Shown: positions 11,801 through 23,800 of the stretch, piece by piece
Position numbering within the stretch: the stretch's first letter is position 1
How the letters are laid out: each line of letters starts with the position of its first letter
Source: Schistosoma mansoni
Taxonomy: Eukaryota; Platyhelminthes; Trematoda; Strigeidida; Schistosomatidae
NCBI RefSeq assembly: GCF_000237925.1
Contig: NC_031495.1
Coordinates: 33,146,706 to 33,210,705 of the forward strand
Direction of reading: 5' to 3'
Length of the DNA: 64,000 nucleotides
The notes under the pieces: model-generated
Database searches by the model: none
Told to the model about the DNA's origin: nothing
The model's input: only the letters and a program-made list of their open reading frames with translations
Position numbers and translations under genes: made by a program

Positions 11801-14800
11801 GAAACTAGTTAAAAAATAATATTCATGAACTACCTTACAAAAGCCTGCTACCACTTGTGGAGGAGCACAGGCCGTTCACCAGCATTCTCCATCCGATTCT
11901 GTTCTGACCAATCCTTCCCAACTGTTTCCAGTTGATATTCATCCTCTTCGTGTCTGCTTTTAATTCCCGGGCAGCGTGTCCTTTAGTCTTCCTATTTACC
12001 GTTTTCTTTCAGGATTCCAAGTTAGTGCTTGCCTCGTGATGCAATCTGATGATTTCTGTAATGTATTTCCTATAAACTCCCACCATCTTTGCCTAGTTTC
12101 CTCTTCAACCGGAAGCTGGTTTATTCTCTGCCACAGTAGGCTATTGCTGATGGTATCCGGTCTACGGACATTCAGTATCTTGCGTAAACAATTGCTTAGA
12201 AATACTTGTACTGTTTACATGATGGTTGTGGTAGTTCTCCAAGTTTCCGCTCTGTACTACTAAACTGTCTTGATGTTCTTATTGAAAATCCAGATCTAGA
12301 TGTTGGCTGGCATACAGTTATTTTGAGTTCCGTATAATCTGAAAATGTAGGAATTCAGCCCTTACTTTGCCAATCCTTGTCTCTATGTCTGCATCACATC
12401 CTTCATGTTCATCGATAATGCTGTCCAGGTACGTGAAACATTCCACCTGTTCCAGAGTATCTCCACTAAGTGTGATAGGGTTGGTTTTCTCCGTGCTGTA
12501 TTTGAGGATGTTGCATTTTCCCTTGTGTATGTTGAGGCCTACTGCCACAGAGGCTGCTGCTACACTGGTTGTCTTTATCTGAATTTGTTGGTTTGTATGT
12601 GATAGGAGGGTCAGGTTATCTGTGAAGTCCAAATCGTCTAGTTGCATCTGAGCTGTTCGTTGTATCCTGTGCTTCCCCTCAGATGTGGAGGTCTTCATAA
12701 TCCAGCCAACCATCAAAAGAAAGAGTTAGGGGGAGAGTAAGCAGCCTTATCTGACCCCGGTCCTAACTTGGAATGCGTCTGTCAACTGTCCATTGAGTAG
12801 AAAGTTAATAATGAATATATTTTTGTTATATCCCAATGGGTAGAAAAGTCGTATTTTTGACTTTTCGTGACTTAGTGTAAGCGGCTTCTCCAGAGTAAAT
12901 AAATAACCCAATGAACACAAACAACAGACATTGGCTAAAAAACAGGCTGTATTGAGTCAACAAATTCTACAAATTCAGATTAAAAAAGAGTATTAACTTT
13001 TATAATAGTGAAGTGAGATGGTGAGAACTAAACAAATAATAAAAATAAACGTCGCACAGTTTGGTTAGTCACAACTATTGAGGATGATTAATACAAATAA
13101 ACTGTTCATAGCAAAAACGATAACATTATTTAGGTATCTGTACTACATTGAGTCACTGCTGTATCTAAATAATTGAAATTCAAATAATAACTTATAGCTG
13201 ATTATTTTTTATTTCCATTTTCATTCTAAATATTTTACTACTTTATACAGATCTGTTACACGTACGATTATTTACTTCTGAAGAGATTATTCAGAACATT
13301 TCTGCTTATCACAATTATAAATTGTGGGTAGTATTAACGGCAGGTTTCTATACCATTTAGTTTCAGTCCTTGGAAGTAATTTTCTGAAATATTTCAAACC
13401 AGAAGCGCAAACGTTTATAACAAAGATTTGATTTAATTTATCATACGTTTTGATTTGCAAAGCAAACAAATGAGTAGTGTCTAATAAACATATACATAAG
13501 TTTTTATCTAACCATAACATTAAAACTTTTTGAGCAGAATATTTTGGTTTCTTAGACAAGCTTCATGCTGTAAATTACTTGCAAGTGCAGATGCAGCTCT
13601 GGCTTCGCGAGCGAAAAATGCCTCCAAAGCACGAACACCATTGGCTGTTATTCCGTTGGCACGTTCAGTTGCATTTGATGAAAACGCAGCAGCAACCTCT
13701 GCATCTTCGAACTGCACACCTTGTGGTTCCGAAGTCCCAGTGCCTCTTTCGGTTACAAGAATATTCAATAATCTGTCCGTAGTTAACTCAGTCAAATCAC
13801 GATCAAACTGATTATGTAATTTTCCTAAAGCATCACCTGTGATGGACCAGACAGATGCATACCGATGTAGAAATTCTTTCATCTGTTCCAGATGTGCAAC
13901 TTCGATTTCCTCTTACAAGTCAGCACCTGTTCCTCCTCCAAAATCTTTTTGAATAGAACGTGAAGAATGTTTTTAGTTACTTCTATGTCTGAGATCAGTG
14001 CTTCAGCTGGTATATCTTCAGGTCCAGCTACTTTTCCAAACTTGATTTGTATGATGGCCAACCTGATTTCTTCGATCGTTGGTTGAGTGACATATGTAGT
14101 AAGGTTTGTGTATGTTGCCTCTATGTCCGGTGGATTCAATGGAACTGCTCGACTCAGCTCTTCAAAGTGTTCTACCCACCTGTTCCTCTGTTCCCCAATC
14201 TCAGTGACTGATTTACCTTCATTGTTCTTTACCAATCTCTCTAGTTCACTATATTTCCCAACCAGTTTCTTTGTTGTGTCGTATAGTTGTTTTATATTTC
14301 CTTCTCTTGCAGCTTTTTCCACTGTCGTTACCTAGGTGTTCTGCGTAGTTCTGCTTGTCAGCTCTGATGCTCCTCTTCACCTGCTTGTTTGCTTCAGTGT
14401 GCCCCCAAAATGCCCTGCTATGGTCGAGAGTGTGGAGGGGTCACCCCCCTCTCGAAATGTAACTATTTTCAACCTATGCAACAGTTAAACCATTCTCGAA
14501 ACTCCGTTCTATCTAAACGATCTCCAATCACTGTTTGGTCGAAATTGAATGCTTCCACTGAATATGTACACTGAACCAGTCTTTCTGAAACTACGTACAC
14601 CATTCAAATTGACTTCCTTTAACGTTCGCACACTAATGTAGATTGGACAACAGTTGGAGTTGCCTATGACTTTGGAAAGTCTTAATGTTGATGTTTGTTG
14701 TCTATCCGAGACCCGTATTCAAAACTCTTGTAAAGTACTACAAATTCACTCTCCATCTGTTGCTTTAAAAGGCTTGTTTTACGTGCGTTTATCCGTAGAC

Positions 14801-17800
14801 CATGTAGCATCATCGCCTGGTCTTGCTCGCGTTGGTGTCGGACTAAGCGCTAGAGCTGAGGCAGCACTAATCGACTGGATAACCATTAACAGTCGATTAT
14901 GTGCTGTTAGATTAGAAAGTTCCATCAAAGTGAGAAGAAATCGGCGTGAAAAACGGTGTCTTTTCGTCATCTCCGCCTATGCCCTAACAGATTGCAGCCC
15001 GGATGCAATAAAGGATGAGTTCTACCACCAGTTAACTGTTCTTCTCCAGAAGGTGCATTCGACAGATATTGTAGTACTAGCCGGAGACTTGAATGCACAG
15101 GTCGGGCGTCTAGGCACAGAAGAGAGTCGTTTAGGTGGTCGATGGGGGCTTGTTGGTCGCAAGACAGATAACGGGGACCGTCTATTGCAACTGTGTACAG
15201 ACTACAACCTGTTTCTGCCCAGCACTGACTTCTAGCACAGTCATCGCCGGTGTACCACCTGGCGTCCTCCCTCTATATCTCAAGGCTGAACCCAGATTGA
15301 TCACATCGCGATCAGCTACCGCTGGCGTGGTTGTGTACAGAACTGCCGCTCCTTTTGGAGTACTGATTTGTGGGCGAGAATGATAATGATTGGCTGTTTG
15401 CTGAGTCAGACATTAGATAGGATGACAGGTGTTATATGTGTTATATATATTCCCCTATCCTTATTATGTATTGACCGTTATTGATTGACTGTTCCTTGTG
15501 TCGGATTTTGGTGTGGAAATATATTGACGTTATAGTCAGGCTAACCTCGTGTTCATGATCTGAGTTGTGTTGAAGTCCTGTAGAATAGACACTGGGTGGG
15601 AATCTAGACTAGATATTCGTCTAAGGTAAATTAGCGTCCCACATACGTGTAAGAAGTGAAAGGACTGTTATAACCAGAAACCCTAGCGTTATAACAAGTA
15701 TCCTTACGTTTATAACAAGTACCTATCAGGACTCTGATCATGCCCTGGCCTGCGCCAATCTTACCTTACTTTTCAGTGGTCAACGAATTGATCGTCATCG
15801 ACGGATTGACGTCAGTAAATTAGTTGTTACTTCTGTTGCAAGTAAGTATCGAACAGAGCTAGCTACCATCCCACCGAAATGTAAAGACGAGCATTGGCTG
15901 TAACTTCATGACGCCATGAAAATGGAGAGTAAAGTCGCTTGTGGCTTCGCGAAACGTCCCGCTTATAAGCACTGGGTTTCTTCTGGCTCCTTACAACTCA
16001 TCGAAGCCCGTCGGTTTACTCCGGGTGACCGTGAGTTTGACCACAAACGAAGGCTGTTACGTAGTGAAATTGGGCAAAGCTTGCGTAAGGACCAAGAAGC
16101 CTGGTGGTCGGAGCGTGCTAATGAGATGGAAACAGCAGCTGCATCTGGCAACTGCCGGAAGCTCTTCCAACTCATCCGAGCCACTGGCAGCAAGAAGTCT
16201 GGTGTGAGTGAAACAATCTACGAGGATGACGGGATGGCAATCAGTAACATCCACCGACTTCTTGGACGATGGGCGGAATTCTTTGAAGGGCAGTTCAACT
16301 GGTCTGCTGCTCCGGCAACATCGACCAGATTATCCTATACTCCATGGCCGGTGACGACTGCTCCACCAAATGAGGCGGAAGTCCGCAAGGAACTCCAACT
16401 CTTGAAACGCTACAAATCCCAGGGCTAAGACGACTTACCTCCGACTCTTTTTAAAGATGGTGGTGACTTTCTAGCCCGGGAATTGACTGCGTTGTTTACA
16501 AAGGTTTGGGAGCTAGAGAGTGTTCCAACGTCATGAAATAAGTTGATAGTTGTCCCTATCTTTAAAAAGGATTCACGTCGTTCCTGTAACAACTATCGGG
16601 GGATAAGTCTACTTCCGATTGCGTCCAAACTATTGGCTTCTGTCATAATTCGTAGGTTGTTTAAAACCCGAGAAACATTGACTCGTGAGGAGCAGGATGG
16701 TCTTCGTTCTAGCCGAGGATGTATTGACCATATCTTCACCCTCCGCCAAATGTTGAACATCATTATATTTATCACAGGTCAATAATCGTAGTGTTTCTTA
16801 ACATCAGGGCTGCCTCGATTCGTTGGATAGGACTGTTCTCTGAGATTGTCTATTGAAGAAGGGTGTGACTGACAAGTTTATTAACATCTTAAAAGCCCTA
16901 TATACAAACACCTCAGGCAGAGTGAGGGCATACAACCACCTTTCTCCATTGTTCCTATCAAGCAGTGGGGTTAGACAGGGTTGCCCAATCTCACCATTCT
17001 TCTTCAACTTTGCCATCAATGACATTCTGGAAACGGTTCTGATAGATGTGGGTAGTGGCGGTGTGGATCTGCTGTCTGGAGAAAGACTTCTCGACCTTGA
17101 GTATGCGGATGATATTGTCTTACTGTGCGATAATGCCCAAGCCATGCAATTCACACTTAATCAATTGGCAATCAGTGTCCATAAGTACGGTATGTGCTTT
17201 GCACCTTCAAAGTGCAAACTACTTCTACAAGACTTGCAAGATCCTGCACTTACCTTGGGTAGTGCACATAGAGGTAGTCGAGAAATTCGTGTATCTGTTG
17301 GCGTGAGCGATTCACGTATAGTGAAAGCCAAAGAGGTTTATGCCAATCCGGGCCATTTTTGGCGCCTTCGTGATGTTAGTCTGGCTGTAAAATGTCAGAT
17401 CTACAACGCGTCAGCGAGAGCAGTTTTGCTATATGCTTCTGAAACCTGGTCTCTCCGAGTCGAGGATATTAGACGACTCTGTGTTTGATCATCGTTGTCT
17501 CCGAAGGATTGATGACATCCAGTGATGACACCATGGTAGCAATGCAGAGGTCCGGCATCGTGTGTTCGGGCGCAGAGACGACAACCCAATTGGTGTCACC
17601 ATTTTGAAACACTGACTTCGGTGGCTTGGACATGTTCTACGAATGTCGTCCCAGAGAAATCCTCATCGTCCATTATTTACCGACGCTGGGACTGGTTGGA
17701 AAAAGCGGAGAGGTGATCAGTGTATGACATGGTGTCGTGGTATGAAAGAAAGCAGCAAAGGGCTAGCTTCTGTTGGTCCTTCACGACTCCCTGGTTGGGG

Positions 17801-20800
17801 TCCGAGAGATGGTGCAACACAGTGGCTAGAGATGTTATCAGATATGGCTCACAATAGAAGCCAGTGGCGATCCTGCTGTGACCTTTTACTTTCTTCATAA
17901 AGAGTGGTTATAACTTCCTTAACTAAAAGAGTTTTTCTGATTGTACATTTCTGTTTCCACTACTATTATTCTTATAATTACACTAACATATACTAATCTG
18001 TGCTTGTTATTGCATTTCTTTTTTTTCTTATATGCACCTTGCCCTCTTTTTCTCTTCCCATTCTCATTGTTTTGTGTGGCGCATATATATCTGGTGCCTC
18101 CTTGTATCAATATTTATGTGCTCAAATAAATAAACAAATTGCTTCAGTGTATTCAGCTTGTGATTTGACTTTCTCTGTTTTTATTAGGCTGTCGTTAATT
18201 ACTATCTTCATAAACGTACATAGTTATCTTGTGTTTACAGCAATGAGCAGTTCTATGTACGTTGATTAAATAATGCATAAAACTGGAATTCTGATGATTC
18301 ATAAAAATAAAAGATATTTGCAGGCTAAAACTGAAAGGAATTAAATCCTGAGCTTAATATAGAAACTAAAAAAAAGCTAATTAATTTTACAATCAGAAGA
18401 ACTAGGAAACAAAACTATAGAGACATTTAGTATTGTATCAAACACATGTGTAGATCAATAGTAGGAATTATTACTCAACAGCATTACATAGATATGTTTC
18501 CTTTTAGATAAAAAAATACTCACAATTTTATCAGTCACAGGAACATTACGAGCTTGAAGATTACGTCTAATAGTAGTTAAATCATCTTGATTAATATGAG
18601 CAGATGGTTTCTACATAAGGAAACAAAAGTGAACAAGTTAGAAGTGAATATGGTTAATGAATTTCAAAAACAATGGAGAAAGTAGAAATTATTATAGATT
18701 AACAATATCTACGAAAATGAAACAATTCAATTTACCGTTTTAACTTTTCATAGTGAAAAAAATATCTGCGTTTTGTGACAATATAAAATGCCATAGTTGG
18801 ATAAATAGCGAGATTTTCTAGACACCGGAAATGCAACATAGATCAGCTTCATGTAAAATTACGTTGACTCGCATCAGTTGGATTACGTTACAAAACATTT
18901 TTGTAAATACAACTGTATGACATCAGTTAGATTAATAATTTGTCGAACAGTGTTAAATATTTTACAATCCAACTGGGTGATGAGTTTATTTTTTTATCAA
19001 TTTCCATAAGTTATTATGTGATATAAGCTGAAATCAGATACGCATTATCAACACTCTTTCACTAGGGCAAATCTTCATCACGATCACACAAAAGCCTACA
19101 TTCTTCGGTTTTAATGGAACTGTTTAATATATAACCCTGTTTTTGTGGTGCTACGCTTAAAATCATCGACTGAAGCCTCTATTATGCATAATCTCTGTTT
19201 ACAAACATGAATATGCTCGCTTTTGTTATTTATCGCTCACTTTAAACATACAATTAAAAGTAAGTTGTAGAAGAATTACTAATGATAAAAGTTTGGGACG
19301 ATAAATTTGAGATAGATTCACTCAGTGAATATTATTATTATTAATGGCTTTATTCAATAGCAATAGTCTATCAGAATAGCAAACTCCAATACATGCAAAC
19401 AGACATAAAGCTAATGATCGACCTGTGATGGTTTTAGAAACAATACTATTTCAAAACCAGAAGGAACTATAGTGATGACAGTGATTAAACGGGATGTGGT
19501 TTGAAGGTACTGAACAAGAGGAAAGTGCATTTATTCTGAACCGTGAAGCTATTATTCAACATATATTTATTGCCTTATCCGTTTGAGTAGTAAGATATGG
19601 GAAATTTAAGTATATCACTTGGACATGTAGCAAAAATAGTGGTTTCAATAATACACTCATTTTCATTTTGGTTAAACTAATATTAAAAGCATAAAGACAG
19701 TAATTCACTAAGATAAGTGAAACAACTCTCACTGGAAGTGATATTAATAAATTTTCAATCTCTTGGGCGGTTTGTAAACGAGCATCTTGTTCTGCTGTGC
19801 GTTTTCTCCAACGAGTCCATTGCTCAACCCATCCAGGACCAAAACTTGAAGTAATAGACTGATTCACTGAGGAGGTAGAAAAGACAAATATTTTTTTCAG
19901 GAAAAAAATGGAAGAATATTGTTGAATAATTGCCATGAATGGGATCCAATGTACGTTTAGTTCCGGGGAAAAGCAAGTATTTTATTATCATAAATATCAT
20001 CAGAGTCTAATTTCACACTTCGAATTAGGAAAAAAACTAGCAGTGAAGACTATGTCTAGCAATCAAGTTAAACAATTCAAACGAATGAGTCAATAATTAC
20101 AAAAAAAACAAGAAATGAAACTGGGACACCAAATGGAAAATATATTATAATGTAAATCACTTACCGACTAGTAAGTTATAAGTTACAATTTTAGTGTAAG
20201 GGCTGGTGGTACTATCGCCTAGTTGTCTAGACGGATGTAAGTAGAGCAGAATTCGAAAATTTGGCCTGTCAGTTGAAAATCTACTGCTTCCACCACTAAC
20301 TTAACGCTCCATTGGAGAGAAAAAATATGAAGTAATGTTTCTAGTTAAAAATTATTTGTCAAACTGAATCTATTGTTCATTAACAAACTCGGAAAAACCT
20401 GAACACTAAAATGTGTACAACTAGTTAGCGCCGACTGGAAAATCGCCTGAATAAGATGTCTCGAAAATTAATCTCGCATGAGTTTGTAATTGAAAAATAA
20501 TATCAGTCTACAATGTGGATAATCAAAGACAAACTATAATTCCATTGAAATGGTGAACTGATCGATGTCAGACCATCATTGAAAACCTGAAAGTGTTGGA
20601 CTGTCGTTTCATCCTAGTATGAAACTCCTCAGCAGTGCACATCCAGGACCCCGCAAGAGGTAATCGAACACAGGATCTTTGGTTTCACACGCAAACGATT
20701 AACCTCCAGACCATTAAGTTGACATTCAACAGTGTTAATGTTATTCCAGCCAGTCAACAATTTCAGTGAAACTCAACAATAAATTAACCCTATATAGGCA

Positions 20801-23800
20801 GTTATCATGTGCTCACTAGTGACTAGCTTCGAGAGGAAATTCTTAAACTTTTAGAGAGAAATCGTGACCAGTGAAGTTCAATCGTGTCGGGTGTAAAGCA
20901 GTTGCCCACTGAAGACAATACGAGATAGTCGCGCTTTGTTGTGGACTAATTAGGGCTAGACATTAACACAGTTGGATACCGGCACAGTGGTATAAAGTTT
21001 AAGCGTTAGCCCGCGAGACCGAAGGTCCGGGGTTCGATTGCCTTACGCGGGGTCCTAGATGTGCCCTTCTGAGGAGCCCCATACTAAGATGACATAGCCG
21101 TTCAATGCTTCCAGGTTTTCAATGGCGGTCGAACATAGATCAGTTCATGACTTCAAGGAAATTCAGAAATCTCCACAAGTGTATACTTACAAACTACGAT
21201 TATTAGAAAGAAAGAAATATGCAACTTTGTAACTTATTGTAATACTAGCTAATACAATTAAATCTAGTTCAGTAAATTTGAATTTGTATATAGGCCAATT
21301 AAGTAAATCGGATATGATTCAGTGTATTTTGAATCAATGTTGGATTTGTGTTTGAAGAGTAATACACTCTTCATTTGTAGTTTCGCCTTCTTTCTCATAT
21401 AGAACCGTATCAAACATCGTTTAGTCATTACAGGCAAAATAACCAGCTTTGTCCCGAGGATATAAGAATCAGGTATGCTAGCATTTGTCTAGTTCAACAA
21501 TAATAAGCAAAATAAATATACGATCACCACTGAGTAAATCATAAAATTAAAAAAAAACTCACCATCTTTTAACCGAGCTTTAACTGCTTGTTCTAATAGA
21601 TCTACGGCAGCCGTCCACTGAGATTTTGTATGTACAGTATGATCATCTAAAGCATTCGACTGTATGACACGCTACGATGAAATTAATAACAGATGTATTC
21701 GGGAAAATATGTAATGGGAATATAAATTCATCAATTCACAAGTGTTTGATTAGAAAGTCGCATATATTGTATTTATTAATAGTGACAGGACAAATATTCC
21801 AACAGTCGATTGTTTTAAAACCATAAGCTCATTATTAACAAACCAAACTAAGTATTTGATAAAAGCGTACCAAGCAAGTTATCGAATGACTTTGGAAATA
21901 AACAACCAGAATAGAGTTAGTTAAATTCCGTGTGAAGATGTTAGCATACCAACAGATATTTGAATTAATTCGTAAAACGTAGCTGGAAATGACTTGAAAA
22001 ACGAATATTTCTATGCTTTCAGTGTCTGTGAATTCAGCCAACAGGTAAAATGAAGTTGTCGCAAAGCACACTAAATATGGCCTTTATTTATAGACTTCAT
22101 ATAATCGAGATATTTTAAAGTAGACCTAGAATCTTATTTTTTCGACCTGCTGAAATATTACGACATACTTTAATTGTCTCTTAAGGAGGGATAGTTTGTT
22201 GAAGATATCAAGTCGTGTTTCAACGTAGCCCACTAGTTGACTAACAGACTCAAGTTTTCCCGTTTAACATGAGTTTTTGTCAAATTGTCTATACAAGCAT
22301 TGAAGAGATTTGACAAACTTCGAGCTTTCAAATTACCTGGCTCTCTCTCAAAAATAAACTAACCACTAGTGAAAGAAAATGTATAAAAATGACAAAATTA
22401 CCAATCTGGATTCAGCTTTAGGATCCCAGTGATGACGCTTACGAATTTCTTGATGTACAGCTTCTTTTAATGGATCAAATACTGGATCATAACCAGGTAC
22501 ATCTTGCATTGTTTTTAATTTACTATCCAGTTGATTGTATAATGTTTGCAAACCAGTTTCAATTGAAGCTTTCGGTAATTTATTTTCAACCCAATCACGA
22601 AGCCAAATATCAACATTTGTCTGAAAGGTTCTAGGAATTGGAACAATGAAATAAATCTAAAAAATTATTGACTACTTTGTTAATTTGAACCAACTTAAAG
22701 TTTTTAATCGGTGATTTTACGGTGCAAATTTGTATATCCGCTACAGAAATCCGCTAAAATTGGTAACTAATAATTTGGGAAAAAATCAGTTAATTCACTG
22801 TAACTCAGTAGGATGAATGAAAAATAGTGTTTTTACATATCTGTGTTGGCCGAATGTACTAGATGCTATTTAAACATAAATGTACAAGACACAATTTGAG
22901 TACTGAACACACTAGCTAAAAGTCAAGTAATTAAGTTAGGATGAAAGTTCAGTAGCATATGCAGTACTAGAAGAGGTTGTAGGGAATAGATGAACCCCAC
23001 ACTTTGTATTTATCGAATATCTGAGTCTGCCTATTTGGTCAATGATAGAAAGGATCAGTTCTCTATTTTTAAATGTTCTTATATACGTGGATAAGGTAAC
23101 ATCTGAACTACATGAATTTCACATTGAACATCAATTATTGAACGTGACGCTGAGAATGATCGGTCAAGACTGGACCGATATGATAGACATTTCACACTGT
23201 AAATAAATAGATTAGCTCACCAAGGATACAGATATCGATAATTCTATGGCATTGTCTGATATGATGGACAAAGTTTGAATTGAAAAGTGTGCAATGAAAA
23301 AATGAATATTGTTCAGTTGGCTGTAGCATCTAACCATGTTTAGTTTATGTTAATATTTGTACATAACCATTTCACCTAATTGTATGCATAAATCTGTTCC
23401 GCTGAACAGCTGTTCTGTTTCAGTTGGGTGCCTATGCCAATCATTTGGTCTTACGAGCAATTATCAATCGACTACATAGTACAAATGCGTATTATCAACT
23501 GATTAGCGTTGAATTTATTAATTTAATAATCTTCTAAATGTTTTTGGTTACTAATTATCAGATTCTAATTCATAACATTATCACTCGGGTCGCAATAATT
23601 GGGGTTATTGAGTCAAATATTGTCTTTTCCAACTCAGTCCAGATAACCGGATAGAATTTGAAATTTGCGCTCAATAACTATAGATAGCAAAAGCGTACAA
23701 AGAATTAGACTTGATTATTGAATTTAGACTGATGTCAAAGCCTACGCTTGCGAAAACTCAGGCTCGAATAGCAATAGAATTACGATAATTTTTTTTGTTT

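Larger units (their letters stand above)
11840..14388 (-). mobile_element. RTE-clade LINE (SR2-like), interrupted
   Basis: Minus-strand pieces follow RTE order. A segment before the RT ([16 protein letters not shown], about 14230) is followed by [10 protein letters not shown] and by [19 protein letters not shown], reaching about 13915. After a break it resumes at about 12805 with [21 protein letters not shown] residues, then [18 protein letters not shown] (active-site region), [11 protein letters not shown] and a YLDSIIDE motif. It ends near 11840 in a 3' region shared with the copies at 50890 and 63140. About 130 residues of RT are absent between the halves, replaced by the 12806-13914 segment. 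The coding frame is also broken by ordinary frameshifts and stops. Its upstream end continues beyond the nested LINE at 18139-18200. Confidence 0.8.

Noticed and set aside
13287-13559. Minus-strand 90-codon frame after the FCHO-like exon
   Set aside because: It has no similarity to FCHO or to RTE, and its composition is intron-like.
13520-13912. FCHO-like exon as an alternative OPA1 exon
   Set aside because: OPA1 exons 17 and 18 join in phase and match human OPA1 without a gap, so an F-BAR insertion is not part of the normal protein. It is kept as an orphan exon.
20990-21060. A functional tRNA gene
   Set aside because: The A- and B-box-like segments do not fold into a clear cloverleaf and run into a hammerhead-derived tail, so a SINE head fits better.
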